A stretch of DNA of 44,604 nucleotides, taken from Rhizobiales bacterium CCH10-E5. Lineage in GTDB: Bacteria > Pseudomonadota > Alphaproteobacteria > Rhizobiales > Beijerinckiaceae. The stretch spans positions 1-44,604 of the forward strand of contig LSIG01000089.1 of NCBI GenBank assembly GCA_001556125.1, read 5' to 3'. Numbering within the stretch: position 1 is the first letter of the stretch; each line of letters opens with the position of its first letter. The notes beneath the pieces are model-generated. The model worked only from the letters and a program-made list of their open reading frames with translations. It was not told the DNA's origin and ran no database searches. Below, piece by piece: positions 8,703 to 16,140 of the stretch. The position numbers were made by a program, and so were the translations under genes.

Positions 8703-9307
8703 TCACCTGGCTGGGCGTCCCATGTCCGCCGCGGCCTTGGCTGCGAGATGATCCTCGAGGTCAAGCACCTCGTGCATGTCGAAGAGGTCGTCGAGGTTGT
8801 AGATCGTCCGGAGATCGTGCCGGCTGGCCAGCGGCGGCTCGGACCGGGTCGGCCGCCAGAGGAACAGATCGGCCGCGACGTTGGGCGCGATGGAGCGGAC
8901 CTGAGAGGCCGAGAGGCTTACGCCGCCGGCCTGACCTTCTGGAGGACCGAGCCCGCCCCTTCGACGAAAAAACTGCCGAACTCCGTCTGCAGGGCGAACA
9001 TCGCGACGGCCAGCAGTTCCTTCAGCTCCATGATGCCCGGCACAGCCTGGTCGCCATCGATATGGCAGTGGCGGACCATGTCCATGATGAGCGAGAATAC
9101 CGCCTCGGTGTCCATCTCAGCGGTGAAGGACGCGATCGACTGCATCGCGAGCATGTCGCGCCTGGTCTCGTCCTCCGTCGCAATGGCCTCGATCAACCCG
9201 GAGGCCGGGCCGAGCACCTTGAGAACACGCAGGAGCATTCGTAGCCCCTCGTCGGCCGGCAGCCGGTCATAGCGGACCGTGCGGCCCGCGATCTTCTTCT
9301 CAGCCAT
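8703..9307 (-). CDS. Tail assembly chaperone, -1 frameshifted long form (G-T-like)
   Basis: Predicted product of about 201 residues. Residues 1-114 are shared with the short chaperone. At the heptamer T TTT TTC (mRNA sense, window 8966-8972, zero frame AGT TTT TTC) a one-base backward slip enters a frame that stays open for 88 codons to a TGA at 8703-8705. The extra 87 residues include an acidic helical segment with the pattern DLFDMHEVLDLEDHL. There is no ATG in this frame until very late, which argues against a separate gene. This matches the lambda G/GT scheme used by most tailed phages, placed correctly just before the tape-measure module. The join is inferred, not measured. Confidence 0.75.
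8918..9307 (-). CDS. Tail assembly chaperone, short form (G-like)
   Basis: 129 residues, mostly helical. The N-terminal part has basic residues (KKIAGRTVRYDRL), followed by helices rich in Leu, Met and Glu. Small helical proteins between the tail tube and tape-measure genes are tail-assembly chaperones that coat the tape-measure protein before tube polymerisation. The reading frame ends at a TAA at 8918. The start overlaps the end of the upstream small CxxC gene by eight bases. The slippery heptamer at codons 112-114 makes the long form described separately. Confidence 0.75.
   Translation of the reverse strand: MAEKKIAGRTVRYDRLPADEGLRMLLRVLKVLGPASGLIEAIATEDETRRDMLAMQSIASFTAEMDTEAVFSLIMDMVRHCHIDGDQAVPGIMELKELLAVAMFALQTEFGSFFVEGAGSVLQKVRPAA
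8966..8972 (-). promoter_or_regulatory. Programmed -1 ribosomal frameshift site, T_TTT_TTC
   Basis: In the mRNA sense the zero-frame codons are AGT TTT TTC, giving the X XXY YYZ heptamer T TTT TTC. The -1 frame is open from here to 8703 with no stop. The zero-frame stop is at 8918, so the two frames overlap by about 45 bases. I see no strong stimulatory hairpin just downstream. Confidence 0.75.
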
Positions 9308-9479
9308 GGGGCTTCCTGCGGGTGATGGAACGGATGCGGTCGGACTCGGCGACCTTGGATTTGATCTCGTAGAGGGCCGTGCGCGCGGCGCTGGCGGCTT
9401 CCGTCAGCCGGCCCGACGCTGCGGAGCGGATCGCGCGAGACGCCGCCTGGCGGGCTGCTGTGCAGCGAGAGCAAGCCAT
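9300..9479 (-). CDS. Small CxxC tail-operon protein
   Basis: 59 residues. It starts MACSRC, giving a Cys-X-X-Cys pair at residues 3-6, followed by an Ala/Arg-rich helix and a short basic C-terminus. The stop overlaps the chaperone start by eight bases, typical of a coupled gene in this operon, and the frame is intact. A small rubredoxin- or zinc-knuckle-like role is possible, but a single CxxC is too little to call. It may assist tail assembly. Function unknown. Confidence 0.55.
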   Translation of the reverse strand: MACSRCTAARQAASRAIRSAASGRLTEAASAARTALYEIKSKVAESDRIRSITRRKPHG

Positions 9480-9538
9480 GGGATGTTCCGCCGAGGTGTC
9501 CCGTTGCGCGCGGGCCGCCGATGTGGCCAGATGCGGCC

Positions 9539-9733
9539 ATGACAGACGACACGACAGAGCGGCTTACCCGCCTTCAAGCCGAGGTCTCGCAACTGCGCGA
9601 GATGGCGATGATGCAAACCGCCATCTTGCAGGTCATCGCGATCAAGAGCGGCATCGCGCCGGCTGAATTCCAGGCGCTGAGCCCGGCGCCGATCCCGACG
9701 CCTCTCGACCTCATGGACCGGCTGAAAGGCTAG
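9539..9733 (+). CDS. Small coiled-coil protein, opposite strand within the late operon
   Basis: 64 residues from the ATG at 9539. The first half is a clear heptad coiled coil (ERLTRLQAEVSQLREM), followed by a hydrophobic helix and a Pro-rich tail. It is the only plus-strand gene inside the 21-kb minus-strand late block. Its TAG stop and the TAG stop of the convergent tail-tube gene share the palindrome CTAG at 9730-9733, an exact fit that supports it being real. Its transcript would be antisense to the late mRNA. A moron-type gene expressed in the lysogen is the simplest reading. No family recognised. Confidence 0.55.
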   Translation: MTDDTTERLTRLQAEVSQLREMAMMQTAILQVIAIKSGIAPAEFQALSPAPIPTPLDLMDRLKG

Positions 9734-10182
9734 GCCGCCGGGTTGTAGACGACGTCGTTTTCGTTCCAGCACGAGCAGAACAACTGCCATTCCCGTTCGG
9801 TAGCATTCGCGCCCCAGCTCTTGGACGGCTCCCGGATGATGACGGCCGCCGAGCAGACGCCGCCCTCGCCCGTGCTGGTATCGCGGACCGCAACGGCGAT
9901 CAGATCCTGACTGCCCATCCGCATCCGCTTCACCTTCTGCTCGAGATAGGCGTTCATCGCCGAGTTCGGCATCAGCTTGAAGGTCAGCAGGATCGACTGG
10001 TCAGCCGTGATCGAGACGACGGACGAACCGTCGGCCCCGGTCAGCGGCGTGCCGAGATCGGTCGACCGTTCCGTGGTGATGGCGTCGTCGCCCTCCCACA
10101 TGCCGACGACGGCGCGACCATCGATGGTGAAGGCGAGGTTCTTGAAGCTGTAGAGGGTCAGCGGACCACATTGAACGGCCAT
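9730..10182 (-). CDS. Tail tube protein (DUF3277-like)
   Basis: 150 residues, beta-rich, with the pattern of DUF3277-type tail tube proteins: an N-terminal YSFKNL...IDG segment, a central SSVVSITADQSILLTFKLMP stretch (about 53-72) and a C-terminal strand pair ending near NENDVVYNPAA. It directly follows the sheath gene in transcription order, the usual sheath-tube pair of contractile tails. It would polymerise into the inner tube inside the sheath. Confidence 0.8.
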   Translation of the reverse strand: MAVQCGPLTLYSFKNLAFTIDGRAVVGMWEGDDAITTERSTDLGTPLTGADGSSVVSITADQSILLTFKLMPNSAMNAYLEQKVKRMRMGSQDLIAVAVRDTSTGEGGVCSAAVIIREPSKSWGANATEREWQLFCSCWNENDVVYNPAA

Positions 10183-10223
10183 GGATCAGGCTCCGATGTC
10201 GGGAAAGGGCGGGAAGCGGAGGC

Positions 10224-11648
10224 CTAAAACCGCATGATGATCGACGCGGACCCGTAGTGGAACGCGCCAGCATAGCGGAAGTCGACCCGGATATCCGGTG
10301 CGATGCGGTTGCGGCGCTGCGCGGCCGGGATGTTCTCGACCCGATCGACGCTGATCAAATATTCGGGCACGAATTCTTCGCCGTCGGCTGGGATATCCGT
10401 GGCCACGACGCCGGCCGCGACCGCGCGCTGCATGACAGTGTCGATGGCGTTCACCAGGATGCCGGCGCCGGGGTTAGTGTACGGGATGCGCGGGTTGTTC
10501 GCGAAGGCCGAAAGCATGGACTCGCGCGAGCGCGCCACGATCCAATCGCCGACATGGATCTCGTCGACGAAGGCGCCGGAAGCGACGTTGCCCTCGACGA
10601 CCATCGGAACGCCGCCGATGTCGACATAGGTGTTGGCGCGGTGGCCCTGCGCGGCGTCGATACCGAGCCCGGGCACGAAGCCGGTGATGGCCTGGACGAC
10701 GGCGGAGGACTTGTTGAGGACGGTGATGCCGACAAGGCGCTTGAATTTCAGGGTGTAGGCGTTGCCGGAGTTGATGTCGCCGCGCTGCGCCGCCCGCAGG
10801 CTGCCGCGATCCAGATCGCGCGTCGCCGCATAGGTCATCATCGCGATGGCGCCATAGAGCGCCGCGTCGGTGTGGTAGAACACGAACGACCGATCATAGC
10901 CCATGCTCTCGATGTATTCGGCGATCGAGCCGCCGTACTGCGGCGAGGTGGCGGTGTGCGTCCCGCTCTGCGAGCCGCTGGTAGTGATGGCCGCCCCGCC
11001 CTCGGTGGCCGCCACCTGGAAGGTGTTGGTCGCCTTGTTCAGCACGTAATAGGTCTGGCCGGCGACCAGACCCGTCGGTAGCGCGCCGGTAGTGGTGAAG
11101 CGGACCGGATCGCCGTTCTCCAGCGTGTGGCCGGTCCAGGTGACGACGCCGGGCGTGGCGATCGAGATGGTGACGGTCGCCGTCTTGTCGGCCTCGGCCG
11201 CGGCCGTCTCGGTCGAGACGTCGTTGCTCTCCAGCCCCATCAGGACCGACTTCGTCTCGGCCCAGTCGGCGGCGAGCTGCTGCTCGATGCTGTCGCGGAT
11301 CTCGGCGGTGAAGCCGATCCAGTAGAAATCCGGATCGGCGGCGTAGATCGCGTCAAGCTCGTCGGTGATCGCCTCGCCGACGTCCCGCCACCCGATCTTG
11401 ATCTGGCGCGGGCGCGGGTTCTGCGCGAAGGCCGCGGCCGCAGCCTTGTAGGCGGCATCCGTGCTGTCGAAGTCGACCGCGACCTCGGTCATGTCGCTGT
11501 AGAGCTTCGTGCGGTTGTCCGCGTCGAGCACGCCGGCGATCTCGATGGGCTGCACGATCAGCAGCACGGAGAAGCCGGTCGCCGTGGCGAAGCGGTCCTG
11601 CCGGGTGAGAGACACGTCGACGACGCGCGAATAGGGCAACCGGGCCAT
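10224..11648 (-). CDS. Tail sheath protein (DUF3383) with an inserted beta domain
   Basis: 474 residues. Residues 1-145 and 235-474 match DUF3383-type contractile sheath proteins: a YSRVVDVSLTRQ start, and an RSFVFYHTDA segment (253-262) then a long C-terminal domain. Residues about 157-233 are an independent Thr/Gly-rich beta module (VVTWTGHTLENGDPV ... TGLVAGQTYYVLN ... GSQSGTHTA) of a kind found as a surface decoration in many unrelated phage structural proteins. The insert splits the sheath fold at an external loop. The protein would form the contractile outer tube. Confidence 0.85.
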   Translation of the reverse strand: MARLPYSRVVDVSLTRQDRFATATGFSVLLIVQPIEIAGVLDADNRTKLYSDMTEVAVDFDSTDAAYKAAAAAFAQNPRPRQIKIGWRDVGEAITDELDAIYAADPDFYWIGFTAEIRDSIEQQLAADWAETKSVLMGLESNDVSTETAAAEADKTATVTISIATPGVVTWTGHTLENGDPVRFTTTGALPTGLVAGQTYYVLNKATNTFQVAATEGGAAITTSGSQSGTHTATSPQYGGSIAEYIESMGYDRSFVFYHTDAALYGAIAMMTYAATRDLDRGSLRAAQRGDINSGNAYTLKFKRLVGITVLNKSSAVVQAITGFVPGLGIDAAQGHRANTYVDIGGVPMVVEGNVASGAFVDEIHVGDWIVARSRESMLSAFANNPRIPYTNPGAGILVNAIDTVMQRAVAAGVVATDIPADGEEFVPEYLISVDRVENIPAAQRRNRIAPDIRVDFRYAGAFHYGSASIIMRF

Positions 11649-11658
11649 GCGTGGCTCC

Positions 11659-12237
11659 TCAGGGCTTGGTGAAGGTGAAGCCGGCCGGGACGGTCGAGCC
11701 GCCCGCGCCTTCGGTGATGACCTCGCCGGTCTCGATGACGTCGACGAGCAACTGGTCGGTGGTGACAGCGCCGAGGGCGACCTCGAACATCGCCCTGCCC
11801 TCCCAGTCCTGCTGGATCAGCTCGGGCGATCGCTTGATCTCGCGGACATCGCGGACGACGAGCGGGGCCATCCAGACCGAGGCCTCGGCGGAGCGCAGCC
11901 CAGCGCGGAAGAGCTTGGCCCAGTCCATGGGGCGCGAGGCATAGACATGGACGCGGAACAGCCACTCGACGCCGCGCGACTTGCACATCAGCACGCGCTC
12001 GACCGCGCTTGGCCCGGAACCGATGGTGAGATCGCTGTAAGCCTCGTCGTCGAGCTCATCGAGATCGCGATCGGTGACGAACTCGACCATGGCGTAGGGC
12101 CCGGTCGGACGCGGCGCCTCCTGGTGCCCCTTGCGGATCTCGACCAGCACCTCGTGGGCGGGGTTGATCAGGACGGCGTCGGCCGCGAGCTTTGCCAGGA
12201 ACCGGCAGAGCGCCTTAAGCCCTTCGTCCTCGGTCAT
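11659..12237 (-). CDS. Neck/tail terminator protein (LIC12616-like)
   Basis: 192 residues from the ATG at 12237; a start seven codons earlier is possible. The pattern resembles the phage neck-terminator family: an N-terminal helix, a YAMVEF strand, a VHVYASRPMDWAKLFRAGL segment and a C-terminal strand pair. Such proteins cap the tail tube and join it to the neck. It lies just before the sheath gene, the expected place. The start overlaps the preceding gene by 23 bases. Confidence 0.65.
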   Translation of the reverse strand: MTEDEGLKALCRFLAKLAADAVLINPAHEVLVEIRKGHQEAPRPTGPYAMVEFVTDRDLDELDDEAYSDLTIGSGPSAVERVLMCKSRGVEWLFRVHVYASRPMDWAKLFRAGLRSAEASVWMAPLVVRDVREIKRSPELIQQDWEGRAMFEVALGAVTTDQLLVDVIETGEVITEGAGGSTVPAGFTFTKP

Positions 12238-12598
12238 ATTCGAGCCTCGCGATGGCACGGTAGAAGCCGGCCTCGGTGCGGGCAGAGACCCGCGTGATCT
12301 TGAAGGTCTGGCCGTCCTCGCTGGTAATGCGATCGGCCTCGGTCTTGGCGGTTTCGTCGGAGGTCCGAAGCTCCGAGCGGCTCCAGATCACCATGAAGGC
12401 CTCGGTCCGCTCGCCCTCCGGCAGCTGGCGGATGTCCGATTCCTTCGGGTCCTGGATCACGGCACGGATCGCCGTGCTGGTCGCGGCGCCCGGCACCCAC
12501 TCATGATCGACCGTTGCGCCCGGCGCCCGCCGGATCAGGGTTGCCGGCCGGGCCATCGCGTCGATCGCAAGGCCCGCTATGCCGCCGAACAGGGTCAT
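12215..12598 (-). CDS. Probable head-closure/connector protein
   Basis: 127 residues, all-beta by pattern (HEWVPG...STAIRAVIQDP, then repeated short strands to the C-terminus). Proteins of this size and fold between the gp10-like and neck-terminator genes are usually head-closure or stopper proteins, which plug the connector after packaging. Assignment rests on position and fold pattern. The start overlaps the end of the gp10-like gene by four bases. Confidence 0.5.
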   Translation of the reverse strand: MTLFGGIAGLAIDAMARPATLIRRAPGATVDHEWVPGAATSTAIRAVIQDPKESDIRQLPEGERTEAFMVIWSRSELRTSDETAKTEADRITSEDGQTFKITRVSARTEAGFYRAIARLEYDRGRRA

Positions 12599-13089
12599 TT
12601 GGTTCTTCCGGCGCTGGGCACGCTGGTACCGACGTCGAGCGCCCAGGTGACGCTCTGGCGCATCCGGCCGGTATCGATCAGCGTCCGGGACGAGCCTTTC
12701 TGCTTCACGGTGCTGGGCGCATTGGGCGGCGGGGTGTTGGCGGCGATCTGGTCCTGGATCTTGCCGGCGCCGTAGGCTCCGAGCTTCGGCAACTGCCGGC
12801 TGACAGGAGTGCCCTTGACGACCGTCGCCTCGGCGATCTTGCGAAGGTTGGCTCGGATCTCGGTTCGCGCCTTAAACATCGCGATGGTGATGAACGGCCG
12901 CGGCGGGATGCCGCGCGAGGTGCCGAAGTGGTTCCAGACAGCGACCGACACGACGTCCTTGTCGGACTTTCCGGCCGGGAACCCCACCTTGACCTTACGC
13001 GGTCCTTCAAGGCCCTGCGTGATCTTGGCGATGTGCTTGGACAGATCGCCGCGCTGGCGCAGCGTCGTACGCGTGCGGATCGTGACCAT
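12595..13089 (-). CDS. HK97 gp10-like / virion morphogenesis protein
   Basis: 164 residues. The N-terminal helix (RQRGDLSKHIAKITQGL) is followed by a KVGFPAG strand and a VWNHFGTSRGIPPRPFI motif (52-67), the signature of gp10-like and virion-morphogenesis proteins that act at the head-tail joint. The C-terminal half is basic and helical, with a LIDTGRMRQSVTW segment typical of the family. It is the strongest family match among the small connector genes. Confidence 0.8.
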   Translation of the reverse strand: MVTIRTRTTLRQRGDLSKHIAKITQGLEGPRKVKVGFPAGKSDKDVVSVAVWNHFGTSRGIPPRPFITIAMFKARTEIRANLRKIAEATVVKGTPVSRQLPKLGAYGAGKIQDQIAANTPPPNAPSTVKQKGSSRTLIDTGRMRQSVTWALDVGTSVPSAGRTK

Positions 13090-13092
13090 GGC

Positions 13093-13497
13093 TCACACGA
13101 CGTAGACGGGGGAGCGGTTCCGGCGCAGCAGCTCGAGGTAGCGCAGGCCGTAGCCCGTGGCCCGCAGGCCGGTCAGGGAGCTCCCCGCCCCGCCGCCGGC
13201 CCCTGCTGAGCCGCCGAGCTTCACCATGACGTCGCCGACCTTCATCTCGCTGACCAGGCCGGCGTTGATGACGCCTGCCGCGCTGCCGAGATCTGAGCCC
13301 GCCAGCACGACGCCGTCGATCGTCATGATGTGCGCGGCGAGGTAGAGGATCGCCGGCTGGTAATCGGCCTCGACCCAGCTGGTATCGACGGACGCAGACG
13401 CCTCCGTGATCGCGAGATCGATGGTCGGGTCGCCAACCGCCGCGAAGGTAGGGAACTTTGCCTTGAATTCCGCTGCGGTCGGCTTGGTGTAGGGCAT
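13093..13497 (-). CDS. DUF4054 head-tail connector protein
   Basis: 134 residues. The N-terminal FKAKFPTFAAVGD...I segment and the YLAAHIMTIDG helix are typical of the DUF4054 adaptor group, which sits on the portal as the first connector ring. The C-terminal part is Gly-rich, then ends in a helix with YGLRYLELLRRN. It starts the small connector cluster downstream of the capsid genes. Confidence 0.75.
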   Translation of the reverse strand: MPYTKPTAAEFKAKFPTFAAVGDPTIDLAITEASASVDTSWVEADYQPAILYLAAHIMTIDGVVLAGSDLGSAAGVINAGLVSEMKVGDVMVKLGGSAGAGGGAGSSLTGLRATGYGLRYLELLRRNRSPVYVV

Positions 13498-13500
13498 GGG

Positions 13501-13716
13501 TCAGTCCTTGGACTTGGCCTTCGCCGCCTTCGGCACGGACTTACCCGACGGGTCGCTGACCTTGAAGCCGGCGCCGCGCAGCGCGGTGGCCTCGTCCTCG
13601 GTCAGCGGCAGGGATTTGTCCCGGCCGACATCGATCGGCACGGAGCGCCCGCCGAAATGGGCCAGGCGAGGCTTGTCGCCGGTATTGGTGACCGTGAACA
13701 GCGGAGCGCGGGCCAT
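13501..13716 (-). CDS. Small head-region protein, unknown
   Basis: 71 residues. It contains a short beta pattern (FTVTNTGDKPRLAHFGG), an LTEDEATALRGAGFKV helix and a Lys/Ala-rich basic tail. Similar small proteins occur between capsid and connector genes in related phages. It shows partial resemblance to the neighbouring 108-residue protein, which may reflect duplication of a small structural module, but the match is weak. Function unknown. Confidence 0.55.
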   Translation of the reverse strand: MARAPLFTVTNTGDKPRLAHFGGRSVPIDVGRDKSLPLTEDEATALRGAGFKVSDPSGKSVPKAAKAKSKD

Positions 13717-13717
13717 G

Positions 13718-14044
13718 TCAGGCCTTCGCCACGAATGCGGCCTTGTCCTCGTCGGACAGGGCGTTGAAGGCCTCGGCGTCGTACTTCGTCATGGCCTCGC
13801 CGACGGGCTTGTCGGCATCCATGATGAAGTAGCGGCCGCCGCCGCGGTGCTCGGCCTTGAGGCCCGCCGGCTCGACGGGCTTCTCGGGCTCGGGCTCGCC
13901 GAACTCGAACCAGCCGGTGGCCTGGGCGATCTTCGCCTCGGCCTCCGACAGATCGACCTCGATGCTCTGGCCCGGGTCCAGCATGACCGGGCCGGAGATG
14001 GCGTTCAGGCCGCGCGGGCCTACCTGCGTGTTGGTGATGCGCAT
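13718..14044 (-). CDS. Small head-region protein, unknown
   Basis: 108 residues from the ATG at 14044. It begins with short beta strands (RITNTQVGPRGLNAISG) and an MLDPGQSIEVDLSEAE segment, has a Pro/Glu-rich linker (about 45-60) and ends in an EAFNALSDEDKAAFVAKA helix. The first part resembles small capsid-associated proteins. It follows the capsid gene by 34 bases. A longer in-frame start would run into the capsid gene and lacks support. Function unknown. Confidence 0.55.
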   Translation of the reverse strand: MRITNTQVGPRGLNAISGPVMLDPGQSIEVDLSEAEAKIAQATGWFEFGEPEPEKPVEPAGLKAEHRGGGRYFIMDADKPVGEAMTKYDAEAFNALSDEDKAAFVAKA

Positions 14045-14078
14045 GGCATCCTCCGATCTGGGGGACGGGGCCGACGGC

Positions 14079-15029
14079 TTAGATGCCGTCGACGTAGCTG
14101 ACGGCCTTTGGCAGCCGGATCTCGGTGCCACCGGTGCGCATGATGCCGGCCACCTCCCAGGTCATGGACGACTTCTGGAAGGGCGGCAGGAACCGGTGCG
14201 GCATCGGCAGGTGGAAGCGCACCACCTCGGGATCGCGGCGATAGGCGATCATGCGGGCCGAGCTCGAGCCGCCGGCGGTCGCCAGCGTGCGCAGCCCGCG
14301 GATGCGGAGCGGCTGGCCGGTCTCGGCGGTGTAGCTGTTGTTCTGCTGGATGTACTGCAGCAGCGTGGTGTCGCTGTTGTCCGAGAGCGGGGTGTTGGCG
14401 AGCTGGAGATAGCGCGCCGTCGGCAGCAGAAGCGTGTCGGCCATCTCGACCTCGGACGTACCGGTATAGACGCCGGTGATGATGGCGTTGACGTCGCGCA
14501 GGATCAGCGCGGGGGTCTTGGCCGACCACAGTGCCGAGGATCCCGTGCCGTCGGCCGTCGCGGTCGTCGTGGGGACGTTGGCGTCGTTGATCAGGCCGGT
14601 CCAGCCCTTCTCGGTGTCGCCGCTGATGGCGACGCTCCAGAGCTTCTGCTCCGCGATCTTGCGGGCGGCGCGGGCCTTCTCGTCGCCGAGGTTGCGGCCT
14701 TCGCCAGCGGCGACCTGCAGCTCCTCTAGGCCCCACTCGTAGCCGATGCCGGCCATCTGGAAGCCCTTGAGGTACTGCGTCCGGGCGACGTCGGCGTAGG
14801 GCATGTCGAAGCCCTTGCCGCTGATCCACTCGGCCTTGCCGGCGGCGTCGGACGAATAGAACATTGTGCCGCGCGCCCACTCGCTTCCCTCGGTGATGAC
14901 CGGGACGAGAGCGGCATAGTCGAACGACGGATAGCGGACCTCATAGATGGTGCGCTCGACGTTGTAGAAGCTCGGCATGACGAAGCCGAGGGCCTGCTGG
15001 GCGTCGGAAAAATCGATGTGGGTGCGCAT
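14079..15029 (-). CDS. Major capsid protein (DUF2184)
   Basis: 316 residues. It matches the DUF2184 type of HK97-fold capsid proteins: an N-terminal arm, a long helix near 95-130 (QMAGIGYEWGLEELQ ... EKARAARKIAEQKLW), an LLLPTARYLQLA helix near 200 and a C-terminal P-domain with RMIAYRRDPEVVRFHLP. It follows the cement gene and precedes the connector cluster. A GCGCC-TCGC-GGCGC hairpin and an AAAGGAA ribosome site precede its start. Confidence 0.88.
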   Translation of the reverse strand: MRTHIDFSDAQQALGFVMPSFYNVERTIYEVRYPSFDYAALVPVITEGSEWARGTMFYSSDAAGKAEWISGKGFDMPYADVARTQYLKGFQMAGIGYEWGLEELQVAAGEGRNLGDEKARAARKIAEQKLWSVAISGDTEKGWTGLINDANVPTTTATADGTGSSALWSAKTPALILRDVNAIITGVYTGTSEVEMADTLLLPTARYLQLANTPLSDNSDTTLLQYIQQNNSYTAETGQPLRIRGLRTLATAGGSSSARMIAYRRDPEVVRFHLPMPHRFLPPFQKSSMTWEVAGIMRTGGTEIRLPKAVSYVDGI

Positions 15030-15051
15030 CGAGGCGTTCCTTTGAAGATGG

Positions 15052-15065
15052 GCGCCTCGCGGCGC
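15052..15065 (-). promoter_or_regulatory. Hairpin upstream of the capsid gene
   Basis: A five-base-pair stem, GCGCC/GGCGC, with a four-base loop lies 22 bases before the capsid start, in the largest gap of the head-gene cluster (15030-15080). No T-tract follows it, so it is more likely an mRNA-stability or translation element than a terminator. Such hairpins are short and can occur by chance at this GC content. Confidence 0.35.
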
Positions 15066-15080
15066 GTTGTCGGGGATGGA

Positions 15081-15548
15081 TCAGCGCTTCGCGATGCGCA
15101 CGAGGGCGCCGCTCGACACGGTGTCCTGGAAGAACCAGCCGGTCAGCGCGACGTTGCCGGTGGAGGACGAGGAGAAGACGCCCGCGGTCAGCGGGTCGCC
15201 GTCGCCGACATAGACCTGCGCGCCGTCGGTCACGTTCGACCCGGCCGTGACCCAGATGACGCCCTGGGTCAGGATGCCGACCGTCGAATACTGCGGATAG
15301 GCATCCGCGTAGGCACCGGCCGCGGTGGCGGGCACGGCCATGTCGGCGATCGTGATGCCGATGCAGTCCGCCGACGGCGTGGCGGTGACGCCATGATCGC
15401 CGGCGCCGCGGAAGACGGCCTTGCCGAAGCCAATGGCGGTGGCATCCTCCTGCGTGCGGGAGATGCGGTTGCTGGTCTCGCCGTTGGCGATCATGCCGGG
15501 AAAGCCGACCGGCAGCGTCTCGGTATAGGTGTTCTGGACGACGGCCAT
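15081..15548 (-). CDS. Capsid cement/decoration protein
   Basis: 155 residues, beta-rich, with short strands separated by Gly and Asp turns and a pattern of ETLPVGFPGMIANGE followed by NRISRTQEDATAIGFGKAVFRG. This is typical of Gp24-type cement proteins that lock the capsid lattice. It lies between the protease-scaffold and capsid genes, the expected order. A metal- or cysteine-based role is unlikely; only one Cys is present. Confidence 0.75.
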   Translation of the reverse strand: MAVVQNTYTETLPVGFPGMIANGETSNRISRTQEDATAIGFGKAVFRGAGDHGVTATPSADCIGITIADMAVPATAAGAYADAYPQYSTVGILTQGVIWVTAGSNVTDGAQVYVGDGDPLTAGVFSSSSTGNVALTGWFFQDTVSSGALVRIAKR

Positions 15549-15585
15549 TGCGGCCTCCTTGTCGATGATGAGGGGAAGGCGGCCG

Positions 15586-16140
15586 TCAGGCGGCGGCGGT
15601 GGTGCGGTGGCCGTCGCGCAGCGCCTGGTCGCGCTTCAGGCGCGCGGCCTCGGCCTGAGCCTTCAGGTCGGAAGTGTCGACGGTGTTGAGACCGTCGCGA
15701 ATGGCATCACGAACCGGATCGGCCTTGGCCGTCGCGGCGGCGAGCGCGTGGAAGGCGCCCTTGATCCCGGCATCGTCGAGGCCGGTCGCTTTGTCGCCGA
15801 GCTTGGCGGTGACGGCGGCCTTGCGGATCTCGTCGTCGGTCTTGCCGTCGGTCACGAGGTCCTTGCCTGCGATGGCCTTGGCATCCCTGATCACGGCGGC
15901 ACGTGCCTGAACCGCGGCATCGAGCTTGGCCGGCGTCATCGCGGCGTCCGCGACCTGCTGCTTCAGCACGGCGATCTCGCCGTCCTTGCTCGACACGGCG
16001 GCGGTCAGCTCGCCGATCTTGGTGTTGGCGTCGCCGAGCGCGGTCTTGGCCGCGTCGAACTGGCTCAGCACCTTCTGGACGACCTGGACGGCGGTGTCGG
16101 ACATCTCGACGGAGATACCGTCGACGGTGAACGTCTTCAT
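15586..16140 (-). CDS. Probable nested scaffold protein (internal start in the DUF2213 gene)
   Basis: An in-frame ATG at 16140 corresponds to residue 188 of the DUF2213 protein. It is preceded by AGGAG (mRNA sense, window 16150-16154) with nine bases of spacing, a strong ribosome site inside a coding region. It would give a 184-residue protein made of a long coiled-coil region rich in Ala, Lys and Asp. This is the layout of lambda C/Nu3, where the scaffold is a separate product from the protease gene's 3' part. Expression is inferred. Confidence 0.6.
   Translation of the reverse strand: MKTFTVDGISVEMSDTAVQVVQKVLSQFDAAKTALGDANTKIGELTAAVSSKDGEIAVLKQQVADAAMTPAKLDAAVQARAAVIRDAKAIAGKDLVTDGKTDDEIRKAAVTAKLGDKATGLDDAGIKGAFHALAAATAKADPVRDAIRDGLNTVDTSDLKAQAEAARLKRDQALRDGHRTTAAA

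Noticed and set aside
8703..8917. A separate gene downstream of the chaperone
   Set aside because: There is no ATG until near the end of the frame; the slippery heptamer explains the open frame better.
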